A DNA stretch of 64,000 bases from Rhyzopertha dominica (lineage: Eukaryota; Arthropoda; Insecta; Coleoptera; Bostrichidae): the NCBI GenBank assembly GCA_025024175.1, contig QCXZ01000041.1, forward strand, positions 16,363,786 to 16,427,785, in the 5' to 3' direction. Under the pieces are notes generated by a model. That model was not told the origin of the DNA, did not search any database, and worked only from the letters and a program-made list of their open reading frames with translations. Shown in pieces: positions 1-12,095 of this stretch. Within the stretch, counting starts at the first letter, position 1. The number at the start of each line of letters is the position of its first letter. A program made the translations under genes and the position numbers.

Positions 1-19
1 AAAATTTTACTTTATATTT

Positions 20-495
20 TTAAGTAGCTTACACTCCTTCACTTTACTTAGCAAGTATTACAAGCCAAAACTACATTTAGTTACAGTGCATTTTTGGAAT
101 GTTTAACCTATAAGTGCGTATGCGGAACATTACCTACAATTTACATATTATACCTGAAAATAATAATGTTAAGGGTACCTGGATGATCTCGTTGTAATGA
201 GAGAAAAACATGAAAACTTTACAGCACTTATACTGTGTTTGTGTGTGTTTGAGTGATTTACATTTCTTCGAATTATTTAGTAAATATTACAAGCTGAAAT
301 TATATTTGGTTGAAACCTGTTCTTGAAAAATAACCTAAAATATAAGCTGTAAAGTTTACATGTTTCTCTCGCATTACTAAGACATCATCAAGGGACCCTG
401 CACATTACTAAATTCTGGTGCAACATGTAAATTGTAACGTTCTGCACATTATAGGTTAAGCTTTTTAAACTACACTGCAACTTTGTTTAGATCCA
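20..495. repeat. Complex direct plus inverted repeat
   Basis: Two relationships can be read directly. About 30-115 and 250-345 are a diverged direct repeat; both contain a TATTACAAGC core followed by AAA-rich sequence. Separately, about 85-225 and the reverse complement of about 345-490 match: both arms share an AACCTATA core, a later GATGATNTC block, a GAGAGAAA block and a final ACTTTACAGC. By eye the arms are roughly three-quarters identical. The arrangement suggests an old foldback or MITE-type element, possibly cut by the window edge. There is no coding capacity and I do not recognise the family. Confidence 0.6.
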
Positions 496-1860
496 GGACT
501 TTGATGTACCGCAGAAAAATAGACGACCCACTACATCATCACTAATCTAGCGTATTTAAACAATGTCCAGCTTGACACTTTCGACACTTAATGGCGGAAC
601 CATTCAAAAATGAGACACCCATTGTCCTACTGTCCTTATAAAGTCACTGCAATTCAGAGATGTCAGTCTGATAAGCCGTTTGTCTTTGTCCCACGGACAA
701 CATTATCCCCGGCTTTAAATATCATCTCTAGTAACTAGAACACCGTAGAAAAAAGCCAACTCCTTCCACTATACCTAATCCATAAACTAAACCTGATAGA
801 CACTTTTCATAGACGCTAAAATACCAATAGCTCTAACCGCTGCACTACATTAGAAGGAAACAGAAACGTATCACAAGCAAATCCAAGTCTAATTATGCTC
901 TATACATTATTTTAATTTTGCATACGAATTCCAAATCATAAAAACCTTCCCTCCGCTCAGTCATTATTTGCCGGAATAGTCTGTTCCTTTTAATCAGCGA
1001 CGTAGATAATCGGATTACGTGTATTTAAAAACATAAACTTAAAGCTCAGAGTTCCACTCCAAATCAGTGAATATCCTGCCGCATTACAAAAAAGCCAGAG
1101 CGTCCACTCTAGCTTCGACTGCTTGAAATATAGAGTGGTGTTCTACCAAAATGTGCAATTATTCGCTGGGACGTGTGATCTGTCCAAGCGATCCTCTCGA
1201 GAATCTCATCCCCTATTGTCTCTGGTGTTTCGCAGTCGTTTTTCTAGGTCATAGTCGTATATCGATCTGTGCAATGTCGCATTTTAAAATAAAACGCTTG
1301 CTATTTATTGGACGATGTGGTTTACTGGATTTCAGAATACGACGATAAAATTACCACAGTTCAACTTGTGCAGCAGTAAAATTTAGAAGTAACAAACCGT
1401 ATTTGCACTCTATTAACTATTGAAGTTTAATTTATTTATGCTACTGGTAGTAGTAGACAAAGGTAATACTACAACTACACACAGTGCACGTTTAAAATCT
1501 GCCATCCTTCGAACGAAGTTAAAAAGTTGAAGGATGACTTCCTTAATTAGTGATATGTTTTACTCAAAATTACTAATAGCAACCAGGGTCATGTTCACTT
1601 AATATGAAAGCCACTTTCATTATCTCTATAATCGCGTTTAATAGACTGCAATCGGTTAATCAATTCCAAATGTGGCTCTTCTTTCCTTGCCGATCTTTTA
1701 TTTTTTCGAAGGTTTTTTCTAAGTTTCGAAATAAAAGTGACACCAAGCGGCTGAGACTGCAACAACAGCAATGGGTTTCAGTCTTTGAAGATAAATGACT
1801 AGCGAGATCAACTCTTGTAAAAATTTCTTTTCAATTAAACAGCTTAAAAAAACTGCTCTT
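496..1860. other. AT-rich stretch, no gene recognised
   Basis: Unique-looking AT-rich sequence. Short open frames at 1151-1348 and 1604-1798 have no recognisable domain, no splice context and a composition no different from their surroundings, so they are not called as genes. Confidence 0.5.
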
Positions 1861-1864
1861 TTGT

Positions 1865-2240
1865 CTGCTCTCTATTTTTCATCGCATGCTTTGATGATCG
1901 TTTTGATATATTCAAAGAGCATCGAAAGTAATGTCACTTATATTTCCAAGGAATGTAAAATTTAGTTGTAAAAATCTCTTCCATGGGTTTGAAGGTAGAA
2001 ATTATAATTATATATTATCAAAGGCACAATGGTCATTGAAATTCCTTTTACGTATTTGCCAAATGTTTTTTTTCTGGGGTTATGCTTTTTTACTTCCAAA
2101 CACTCCAAAAGGTTGAATTCTTCTTTTTCTATCACAATTCAATATTCTTATCTATTTTCGTCTAAACAATGATTATTTGTATGCAATGGTCAGAAAACCC
2201 ATTCTTGTACATATCACACTTCATCTCTCTTTTAGGAGTT
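1865..2240 (-). mobile_element. Penelope-like element 3' fragment (decayed)
   Basis: Read on the minus strand this stretch is collinear with the better-preserved Penelope-like copy at 43.25-43.65 kb. Shared blocks include the TTTGCCAAATG segment (2054-2066 here, near 43495 there), the TATGCAATGGTCAG block (2179-2192 here, 43618-43631 there) and the region with GTTTTGAAGG-type sequence. It corresponds to the end of the GIY-YIG nuclease region and the 3' tail. Frames are broken throughout. Near 1893-1930 the minus strand carries a diverged form of the element-end signature (an AAAACGATCATC block). A dead fragment. Confidence 0.6.
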
Positions 2241-3895
2241 GGTTCTCCTTGTGCCATATTCCGTATTAATGTCCTGTAACCCTATTTTCAAAACAGAAGC
2301 AATTTAATATAAAAAACAAGATTCCAATCTGACTCTGACCGTAAAAGCTTACGTTCCTACATGTACTTTTTCATCCTAGTTTTGTAGTATTTAATTATTC
2401 TGTATACAATATTAGTGTTCTATCAATTGTTTTATAGTTGCTAATTCATTTTTTCGAGGGGTATGTTTACCACATTGTTTATTAAAGTAGGAAATACAGA
2501 ATTTTTTAATTTCCAAAGACCGATGTCAGCATTAGTGTCAGTTTTCTATAAATTTCAAAGGCAATTATATCGTCCGCTACCTACATAGACAAGTCCAGAA
2601 AATATCAATATCAATATCGTAAACTGAACGTTTTGTCTACCCCGTTTAATAATTAGAAATATATCCAGTTCCTGTCCTTAATTTGAGAATATTTTCGCAA
2701 TATTTACTATTTAGGGAACGTTTATTTTACTTTTGACAATCCTTAAATGTTGTTGAAGAAGAAGAAGATTGAAGTGAAAAGGTTAGAGATATTAAAGGAA
2801 ATAAGTAGGGCAGTGCGGAACTCTACGCTGTATTTGGAATGGCATCTAATTGATCGCGGTAATTTATATGATGGAGCATTTACGTTTATGTCAAGCCATA
2901 GAGAATGGCGACTTCTTTGTTCACTATTCTTAATTTGCACTTTTTTCGTTTAGGTATCAAATACAGATTTTAAATATTATTAACATCTCTTTGAAACTCT
3001 AAACTATTAATTATTGGTCCAAAATGTTTCGCAATAAGAGCACATTGTTCGAATGCATTGAAGATTGTACTTTTAGCTGCTGCTGCTGCTGCTGGTTGCA
3101 AAACTCATGAAAAGACTGCATTTGACCCCCGCGCATCGTGTTAAAACACTATTATAAACTCATCAAATACTGCTGTTTTTCTATGATAGATAGCACTTAC
3201 CACTTATCTACGAGGTCATTACTGTATACTTATACCGATGGAGATTTAAAACTACNTACCGTTTCAATATTCTGTAACTGAACATGAATGGAACATATCC
3301 NGAGGCTTGCATTTCATATATGACGGCAATACTGCTATCAGNAATAACCGCAAGCGAATTCTGGAAAAAGTTGTTCAGGATAGGTACGTCTTCCATTTGT
3401 AATTATTCAATTCCTCCCAAGATCGCCAGATAAATGAGTTAGGTAAAAGGCCAAAGTTTACTACACTGGGTGGATGCATGCATCAAATTCTTCACAGACA
3501 TGATTAAAATAGAAATTGGTCCCAGAAACAAGGTTTAGACTTCTACAAAAAAAGCTGCTACAGTAGTTTAATATGACACATTAAAATATAACATAACTGA
3601 TTTACTAATTCTTTTTTTTACTAGGTTAACATATAAATAAGTTTATCCGGTCATTAAAGTGTGGAAAATTTTGCAACACATTATTCTAAGCCTTTTATGT
3701 AATGAGTATATTCGCCCAAATTGAAGGTTTCTTGATTGAATTCAACCAGTTTTGCATTATTGTTTAATAATGTGAATGTAAGTTCCCCGTCTGCAAAAAA
3801 TATCCTCCACCATAACACCGTACAACATACAAATCAGTACACACATAAAGTAACCGTGTATTCATTTCGTATTTTGTTCAAGACCGGGTTGTGTC
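2241..3895. other. AT-rich stretch with a short (GCT)n run
   Basis: No gene or element recognised. A short GCT repeat lies at 3076-3094. Overlapping short open frames on both strands at 2743-2953 are typical of a purine-rich patch and have no recognisable domain. Several single N bases (for example near 3256, 3301 and 3342) mark ambiguous assembly positions. Confidence 0.45.
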
Positions 3896-4250
3896 TATGG
3901 CTGGGCGATATCATTAGGCAGGTATCGATATTCGATACTGGTGCATTGTCGATATCGAAAGTATAAAAGTACTGAAAATATCGAACTTTGTATTGTTTCA
4001 AAGTTTAATGCTTTTATTACTTTTTAACCCCACCAGTACTTTGGATGCTACAATATGTATGATTCTATACTTTTAAATACTTTCACTACTTTTAAGTACT
4101 TTCGATACTGCGATACTTTTTAATACTTGCGATATGTTTGAGTACTGTCGATACTTTTAAAACTTGAATACCACACAAAGTGGTATCGATACTCGATACC
4201 GGCAAAATTATCGATACTTTGTGTAAGTTTCGATACTATGCCCAGCCCCA
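3896..4250. mobile_element. hAT-type MITE, 355 bp, 8-bp target duplication
   Basis: The ends form an imperfect terminal inverted repeat: TATGGCTGGGCGATA on the left and, on the opposite strand, TGGGGCTGGGCATAG on the right. The flanks are GTTGTGTC (3888-3895) and GTTGTGTT (4251-4258), an 8-bp duplication with one mismatch, the size typical of the hAT superfamily. The interior is noncoding and packed with short ATCGATAC-like words in both orientations, so the whole unit is a loose palindrome. It has no transposase and is non-autonomous. Confidence 0.72.
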
Positions 4251-4847
4251 GTTGTGTTTTTTTTTTTGCATTTATTTCACGTGCTGAGTGTCGTTTCTAT
4301 TCTAGAACCTGTTAGAACATATGACAATGCCTGTTAATCATCTAAGCTCTCAAATCGTTAGCGTCGAAATATGAGCATAAGTGAATTGAAATCTCTTGAT
4401 CATGCAATCCATTGTATCTGTATGAAGCCACAATAAAAAATATGTCAATTATAAGGATAACTGTACTTAAAAGGATACTGATCTTTGCCATCTGTCATGC
4501 AACAAAAATGGTCCTGTTTTATATAGGTACTAAGTCCCACCGGTAGATAGCGACTACATACAAGTTTTAAATTTTACATTTTTCCTCCTTTTTATTACCA
4601 TCTTTTTCAGAGTGAAAAACATTTTAATGATCATGAAATAGGAGAACATAACATGGGAATATGTAATATAAATTTTTCATGCTTTGAACTGTTACAACAC
4701 GGATAAGGTTAGGTGCTTAATTTTTTGCTGTTTCACAAGTTTCATTTACCTTTTAAGCGTTTTTGCGCTTATCATAGTTTGTATTTTATTAAATTCATTG
4801 TTTAACATTCGATTTGGCGAAATTTAAGGTAGCTTAGAGCAGACAAA
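4251..4847. other. AT-rich stretch, nothing recognised
   Basis: Short T tract at the start, then unique AT-rich sequence. No open frame of note and no repeat relationship seen inside the window. Confidence 0.45.
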
Positions 4848-5130
4848 CAAATAAATGTGCGGTAGTACATAGCTTCTTAATTGTTATATTACGATAAGCA
4901 TTGTTATTGTACGGTAATTTTATACTCATGATGATAAACTGAATGGTTGATATTTGTAGTTTTATAATTTGAAATGAAAATAAAACCTAACTTTAACCCA
5001 GTAAAAAGGAAATTATATCACATTGTGCTTAACTGATTCAAAAATTATACACTTGACAAGGGGAGTCACCTATCGGCAATACGTTACAAGCGTGAATTCG
5101 CCGGCAAAAAAAGGGACGCTAGCGAATAGT
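4848..5130 (+). repeat. Dispersed repeat, copy A
   Basis: This stretch aligns in direct orientation with 41955-42218. Conserved words in the same order include ACGATAAGCATTGTTAT, CGGTAATTTTATAC, TTGAAATGAAAAT, CCTATCGGCAAT and a final GGGACGCTA/GGAACGCTA block. The two copies differ by many substitutions and small indels. There is no coding frame. The 3' half is GC-richer. The class is unknown; a SINE or MITE is plausible. The presence of two copies 37 kb apart shows it is a mobile or amplified sequence. Confidence 0.7.
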
Positions 5131-7884
5131 TTGTTCGGCACTGACAATACACAATATTGTTAGGTACATGCTAGCGGATAATCTGGGCAATCTGTGGAGT
5201 GCAGAGTTGCAGGCATGTACATGGGGTGCAATAGGACAATGCAAGTGCTGAACCTAGTAAGAGATAGATGGCAGGGGATGTCGAATCGAGAAAATTCTAT
5301 TTATGGAATGTACGCCAAGTTTAGACGCGAGAGTGTTCTGAATTTTAATAGCGGTTAAACGCATTAAGAAAATCTACTAAGAATTAAAGGTAAAACAGAC
5401 ATAATGGAAAAGTCACGTCAACAGGAGGAATGTAGGCGGTTTACAAGTACCTATAGTTCTCGGTGGATCAGTAAGCTTCCTTCAAACTAACAAATCACGT
5501 TCTGCGTACCGAATATTTTGTTAATCTATTTAGCAGACGTGACTAGAGAATTCCTCGTTTCGAGACTACACTTCCACTTCCGCTTACTCCAGATCTCATC
5601 AAATCCTCTGGACTTACTTAACGTCATTTTACGTATCCCGGAGCTTCGACTAATGTAATTGAATGTTTGCACTGTCTGTCCGCCCTCGGCAAAGAAATTA
5701 AGTGACGGCGGAGGACGGCGCATCCCACCGTCGTTTGTGCCCCTCGAGTTTGCAAATTCTGATTCTGTTTTAATTCAATCCTGCTGTAATTTCACTAAAG
5801 AATTTGAATTGCAACTGCAGCTTAATGCAAAACTGATTGCTCCGGGCGACGTGACGATTATTTTTCACTGGAAATTAAGGCGAGGAAATAGCAGCGACGG
5901 ATAGGGGACGAAATCTTATTTATTTGGTATCGGTGGAATAATTACCTGCTTTCAACGTTTATGATATCAGATTATTATGTTTTGGGGAAAATACTGACAA
6001 AAAATTATCGTTCTGAGGTTTAAATTACACCTGCAGTCTTTTGTCAAAGGACAGACAGATCCGGCTTAGGTGGCAAGGGCGTATCCAATAGGGGGAAGTC
6101 ATCGGGGTCATGACCTTTCCTCTCTGGGGCCTGTTCTGAGTATAAGTCGACCACTAATAATTTTTCTAATCTAATTGATAAATTGAATAAAAAAAAATAC
6201 TTTCTATGCTGGGAAGCGCATATGTGAAGAACACGCGCAATTATCTGTTCATAAATGAAAAACCCACAACGTCGCAATTTATTCTTAGAGTAGTAAGCGG
6301 CAAAATAGTATTGAGCTAAAATGGAATGGTGCCGTTGAATTTTTGTTTTTTGACAATGGCGGTTATTTTTTATTTATTAATGGCCCTGTCGGCTTTGGCC
6401 AATTAGCCAGCTCATTATGTGTCTTCATTATTTATTAAATTGTATACATTTACATATAAAACTCAACATGTACAATACCATGGCCACCTCTAATAAGGCC
6501 GCGTCCCTAGTAAATGGCAACATCGCATTTGTTGTAGCACAAGGCCGACTCACCGGGATCCGAAGGTGGCGTGAGTAAAATATATAACGTAAAACCTACT
6601 TTATTGATGGGGTTATGAGGTACTTTTTTCAGAGTATTCCTCAAATTTCGTTAAAGCTGACATCCATTTTGAAAATGCAAATCAATTGCCATATTCGCTT
6701 CAAGTTCGCTTGAAACGTAGCAAAATAAAATTGAGGTACGTAGTGTTATTTCGAAGTATCCAGACACTGTATATTTTTGAAAATCAGAAAAACTTTCAGC
6801 GGCAAAGTTATATAGGAAGTGTGAAATTTTATATCATTGAAGGAATTGTCGCGATAACTTGAATAGGAACAAAATTTTGAGTCAAAGGCAAGCACTTCGT
6901 GCATTAGGGAATCCCAGGTAAATGTCATGGCGTGCAAACATACGCCACTAATCGCAGTCTTAATTTAATTGTGAATGTTGAATTTTACTTACTTGTTACT
7001 CAGACAAAGGATTTCTTTTATCAGCTTTACGACGACCACATACGTTACAAAAAAAATTATGTACTTGCATTATTTCTAGTGAAACAATTTATTTGGCATA
7101 TTTAAATATAAAATACATCATCTCTGAAGTAACAATAAATAAAACTGATACGCCAAACAGTTTGGTAAGATTTCCTAAAATGTTAAGACATGTACATGTA
7201 CTTAACAAGAGAGAAGCTATAAATATATTTAGATAAGTATTTCTAAAAATAAAGTATTTAGCATTACTTATATTTAAATCTGAGGATACAGTTTATTTGA
7301 ACGTACCTTGAAATTATTTAACAAAGCATTATTAACAATTGACATGAGAGATTTTATTGTACATTTTACACCTTTATTACATAAATAGCAATATAGTTGA
7401 TTCTTAAAAAAAGAAAATGCGATTCGTTCACTTAAAACACTCAAAATAACCTTCTGTTTTGTAGGTACTTGCCGACATAAACAATCTCAAATTTTTCAAA
7501 TATTCACATCTGCATCGCGCACAAGTTCAACTACAATTTTATATGGCACTCCACCGTTTATTAAATTGTAATAAGGACCTGGTCAATGATCATTACCTTT
7601 CATTAATTTAAAATTAATACATTCAAAAGCAATTAAATTTTTGTCCAAGTTTAAATGCATCAGAATCGCTAATATAAAATTTACTGATTCGTCAAAAGTC
7701 TAGGTAGTTGTAGTTAAATCGAGGGCTGAAAACCATAAGGTTCCAAGCGCCAAAACTAAAGTTTTGAGATAAGTGAATTTTAAAGTTTGTCAATCTACAA
7801 AGTCCTTTTAATAGTTAAAATCAAATGAGAAATGTGCTTAGGAATATTTTGTAGGGTATATAATAATAAATCATACATAAAATA
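5131..7884. other. Gene-free stretch with a GC-richer island (5520-5910)
   Basis: Mostly AT-rich. The 5520-5910 island is clearly GC-richer than its flanks and carries open frames on both strands (65 and 81 codons) with no recognisable domain; it could be a conserved regulatory block or an unrecognised exon. Around 6074-6120 the sequence resembles a hAT terminus (a GGGCGTATCCA block followed by a G run), but no partner end was found. 6350-6590 contains another GC-richer patch around GGCCACCT and GATCCGAAGG. 6975-7884 is plain AT-rich DNA. Confidence 0.4.
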
Positions 7885-8560
7885 TTAGTTAAAAAATTCG
7901 GACAGCAAGCTTTCCATGTATTGCTTATCTTCAAACGGCATCCATTTGTAAGAAAATTGTATTTGTTCAATTTTCTTCTTGGAGGTCCATTTCGTTTTTG
8001 ATTCGCTGGCTGGAGCTATTAAAAATTCAGCTGTGCTATGTTTATCATCTTTCTTTATGCTTCGACTTCCTCTACCAATAGATTTAGCATGTTTTATATT
8101 AACTTTGACAAATTCTGAATTGTGGTCATTAACCTTATATTGTACCGCAAACTGATCCCCTTGCAAAAAAAACGCAATTGGCAGATTTTCGTATAAGGTA
8201 TTTTGTCATACTGAAACTGAAAAACAGTTTTGCTGTAGTTCTTAAACTGTGATTTTTGCATATTTATGACACAAAACGGAATTTTTCTGTCAACTTTCAG
8301 CAGAAGTCTAACAAAAGATAGAGGGGACCATACGTCTGAAACTTTCAATGCTTTTTCAATTCGCGAATGTACATTGTCAACAACCTGTATTCACGAATGT
8401 CCAGGTATGGAATATTTCATAGTTATCGTCTGTATGCCTGGATGGCGGTTAAGGAAGTCAGGTCTGAAATATGTGAGTTCCTGTTTTGAGGAACACAGCA
8501 AATGTCACAGAAATAGCAGCTGATGCAGTATCCTCTGAATTTAACAAAACAATGATTGGA
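7885..8560 (-). pseudogene. Broken transposon-type protein gene (PGHS...DNVHSRIE family)
   Basis: Read on the minus strand from about 8530 down to 7888 there is one recognisable protein interrupted by an internal stop (about 8393) and a frameshift (about 8160). Visible blocks in order: RHPGIQTITMKYSIPGHS, then VDNVHSRIEKAL, then WSPLSFVRLLLKV, NYSKTVFQFQYDKIPY, and after the shift VNIKHAKSIGRG, ending WMPFEDKQYMESLL. The order resembles the C-terminal part of abundant multi-copy insect proteins that I associate with transposable elements (DUF7869-like, PGHS motif); that assignment is from memory and needs checking. Upstream of 8560 the frame dissolves. It is a dead copy, not a host gene in use. 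A SINE piece lies just beyond its upstream side. Confidence 0.5.
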
Positions 8561-8754
8561 CTTTTGGTAGTGCTTCACAGGCTTTCTCAAAGCACGAAGT
8601 GGAACGTAGTAAATTCAGCACTGAGTAGATTAAAATGGAAATATATACCTATTTCAAACATTTCATTGGCGATTATATCAAAATTTCTGCCGATCATTTG
8701 CCGGTAACAGTCTAATCTATATTCTAAATTATGGGTCTGGACACAGAACAGAAT

Positions 8755-8885
8755 CGGCCTTGTGAACGCTGTTGCCAAATTGATGCGGCCGCGGCCTTCT
8801 TAAAGATGGCCATGACAATACCCATGCCTTGGGCGGGACTCGAACCCGCAGCCTTTTTGATTATAGGCAAGGGAGGTTATGTTTT
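8755..8885 (-). mobile_element. tRNA-derived SINE fragment
   Basis: On the minus strand the block at 8830-8850 reads GCGGGTTCGAGTCCCGCC, a textbook tRNA B box (GGTTCGAGTCC, plus-strand 8836-8846) with the flanking T-arm stem pairing. It is followed by a GGCATGGGTATTGTCATGG segment typical of the body of tRNA-related insect SINEs. The tRNA 5' half is degraded: an ATAATCAAAAAGG anticodon-arm-like piece is present, but no convincing A box or acceptor stem, so this is not a functional tRNA gene. The GC-rich tail with GCGGCCGCGGCC lies at 8786-8797. Confidence 0.65.
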
Positions 8886-11099
8886 AATCTATCATGTGTG
8901 TCACGTAGTTGATATTGTGTTCTAAAAGATTGCTTGTGCACTTGCTAATAAAACGAAAGCACAGCTAATAACAAATGAATGTCAAACCTTAGTTCTTAAA
9001 AGTTGTTGCAATTTTCCTTGCAGAAGATAAGTAGTAAATGACCATAGTTATTATTTCAGTGTTCGAAGCTCGTTTTTGTTAATATCATTGAGTAGTTCTC
9101 AGCAAATCTCGAAATAAGTGTCGTTTCAGTTTTAACAAAAACTTGACTAACAACAAAGGTTGAAACACCCTGCATAGGAAAAAGTATAAAAAAGTAATAA
9201 ACCATTTGCAAAGAAATATTGAGTTAGTTTGGCACAGTACAAGTGATGGGTTTTTACTGGAAAGTGTTTGATTGGTAAATGCGATGCAAAAAAATAGACA
9301 GGCCCACACCATCCTTGCATTTCAGAATCAGTTGTAAGCAAATAATGGTAACAAGAAATTAATACAATAATATGCATGTATAAGGCGAACTGTTTTATAA
9401 AATCAATACTGTCACTGCGTGAGGTATTTGCAAAGTAGGAGAAACATTTTCAGATTTCACTCCTTCGGAAATGAATATAGACTAATACATGTTAAGCCAG
9501 AAGACATGAAAAATGTTTATAAACTTCTAACAAGTCATTTTGGTTATAAATTAAAAAAAGTTTAAGCATTAGGACTGCAATATTATCAAGATGTTTAAAA
9601 ATCATGTTTTTAGATATAAGATGAAGAAATCATTAATGAACCGTAAGATGGTTTGTTTAATATTTTATTCATATAATTATAACTCTTTCTATTTTGTTAA
9701 ACAAATATTTTGCAGCCCATTTTTTCTTTTTTTGAAATAAAAAATCTGGCCATTACTCAACTAAAACGATTTTTTTCTTCTTTTGAGAAACACAATACAA
9801 TAAACTCATTTTATGAAGTTATAACGGTGCTTAAAGTATTGTTACTATCGAATTTACGGTCATAAAAGTATTTTTTTAGCTATTATAGATGTGCTAAAAA
9901 TGCCGGTCAAAGTGCAAAAATATTTTTTACTAGTACCTATTTTTATTCGTTTTATATAAGATTTCCTGAAAACAAAACACAACAACAAAATATTGACGGT
10001 AGATAAATTAAAATAAAGTGTTACATTTTATGGATTGTTTAAAACTCCAGCCAAAGATCGTTACAATAACTTTATAACTTACTGTTCTAGCAAAGATCAA
10101 GGCAAATCCAAAAATATCTGGTAAGAAAGTACATGTGGAAGTTCGGATATCAAACACAAAAGTTCAAAAAGTTGTAAATATAGAATAAAGACACTGCTTA
10201 TTTAAATTTCTTCTCAGCGTGTTGGCACTGCTGTCACTTTATACTGTTGATTCAGTAAACAGAGGGTAGGTAGTCAAGCAGTTCATTCCGGTAATGAAGG
10301 CGGATTTCAAAGGAAGTTTAAATTATTTATAACAAACCCTTTGAGGATTAATTGTATGCCTACTGTGTGTCTAGACGAAAATGCTCGTAAGCATACGAAT
10401 AGCAGCATTTAAAATGCAAGTATGAAGTGAAAATGATTTATTAGGATAGAGCGGATAATGTTTAGTATATCTCAGATTAAAGTTTGCTTACGAGCAGTCG
10501 TGCCTCAACAACTAATAAAACACTAATAAAATATAAAAGTAGAACCAGCACATGAAAGCACATCATACACCCTACCACTTCTGCAGCTATTAACTATTTT
10601 TCATTGTAAACTGTATTAGCATTTCAAAACTTTAAAGATAGATATTTTCAAAAATTAATTTTGTACTTGATATCCGAATAAATCAAAAGGATGAGAAATA
10701 AATTTTAAGAAGTTTTGAAATATTTTCAATAAATCTTAACTGCCAGACAACTGTAACAACGTTGGAAAGGAAGTAGCTGGTCTGACCAAATTATCCTCTG
10801 TTGTACATAACACTATAAATTTGTCCACCATTACCAATTCTTACCATCATTTAAAAGTGATGATAAACGTATTTTCGTGCAACAAAATACGATGGCATAT
10901 TTCTCAATAAGGACTTAAGCTAGTGTACTGCTTAAATATAGTAAACTCTTTTGTATATATTACTATTACGCCATTAACGGGGTAGTAAATGGTAAGTTTT
11001 AGGATATGAATATAAGGTACAAATTTTACTTTTACGGATGTAATTTCCGTAAAAAAATAATTTCATAATAAAAACTAGGTGACAAATCCCACATATGAA
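8886..11099. other. AT-rich stretch, nothing recognised
   Basis: Very AT-rich, many short A and T tracts, frequent stops in all frames. No domain, hallmark repeat or terminal inverted repeat was found. Two overlapping short minus-strand frames at 9085-9377 look like chance. Confidence 0.5.
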
Positions 11100-11400
11100 T
11101 TAATGTTAATGAATTGAGCAGGCAAGATCTATTCAGCTTTCCTCATGAAAGACTGCTAAAGAAACGCTATCAAGCCATGAGCAATCTTCTGCTTTGAATT
11201 GCCAATTTTCTGAAAGGCATAGTATGTTATATGTTCAAGGGGAGGATCAGCTGTGGGAGTCTCACGAAGTGAAAAGTTGTATTCCCCTAGAATCGGTTCT
11301 GGGACCACTCTTGCTCAATATCTTTGTACGCGACCTGGTGCGCATATAGCTCATAAAGTATCGTTTCTCGCGGACGACATATAATTTTTTGGAAACCGTT
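11100..11400 (+). pseudogene. Non-LTR reverse transcriptase fragment (jockey/CR1-like)
   Basis: Two catalytic-region landmarks can be read on the plus strand. At about 11284-11340 the sequence encodes ESVLGPLLLNIFVRDLVR, matching the conserved (Q)GSVLGPLLFNIFINDL block. At about 11364-11381 it encodes FLADD, the active-site A/F-x-D-D box. Between and before them the frame shifts, and upstream pieces such as ANFLKGIVCYMF and AVGVSRSE fit the segment that normally precedes the QGS block. Only this palm segment survives, with stops and shifts. It is dead; the clade call rests on motif style only. Confidence 0.68.
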
Positions 11401-12095
11401 TAAGTGATTATGTTGACATTCGAGATTCATTTACTTGCTAAGCGCAGTCGTGCGACTAGTGATGTCTAGAAATGCTTCTTCACTAGGCCACAGCAATCGG
11501 GTATTATCACTTTTTTTTTGAAAATTACGTATAATAAATCTTGAAGTGCACTTATATTATACGCCATGTTAAAAAAAATATTTGTAGGTAGAAAATTTCA
11601 GGTCTGAAATTCGTATCTTAGGAGTCACCGCCAAAACGCTTCTATCCAAGGTTATTCAACTCGTGACGTCAAGTTTCATATAAACATTACCGAGAAGCGT
11701 GCTGTTTAATGGTGTATTATCATTCTTGTATTGGAAAAGCTTTTGTGTGGTGTAACGAAGTTCCAAATTTTCCTTAGCGTNTTAGCCAAGTTTCTCCGCG
11801 TTTAGTCAAGTTTCAATCTGCCGGCTTATATCCGTCTGGGTCTGCGGTCCGCGGAGTTCGGGAGAACAACGCTTGCTGGCGCTACTGGTCAGCATTCTTG
11901 TTCCTTCGGCTCCAGTCAAAGTAATCAAAAGGACGGCCGACCGCTGCTCAGTTAAGTTGTGAAAGGTCCGTCTTCCGGTGAAGCAGCAGCCGTATCCAGG
12001 TGAGTGAGCTATAGCTTTATTGGTAGAGTGCAGTGGCTTTCTCCCCGCTCCACTTACCATCCTGCCAGCTTCTGCTGGTCCTGACCGTAGCCGTC

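Noticed and set aside
6060..6277. hAT element beginning near 6074
   Set aside because: Only one terminus-like word was found; no inverted partner or 8-bp duplication.
8821..8885. A functional tRNA gene
   Set aside because: The B box is perfect but the A box, anticodon loop and acceptor stem do not form; it continues into SINE-like sequence.
12001..12045. tRNA A-box-like word (TTGGTAGAGTGC)
   Set aside because: No B box at the right distance and the surrounding sequence does not fold as a tRNA.
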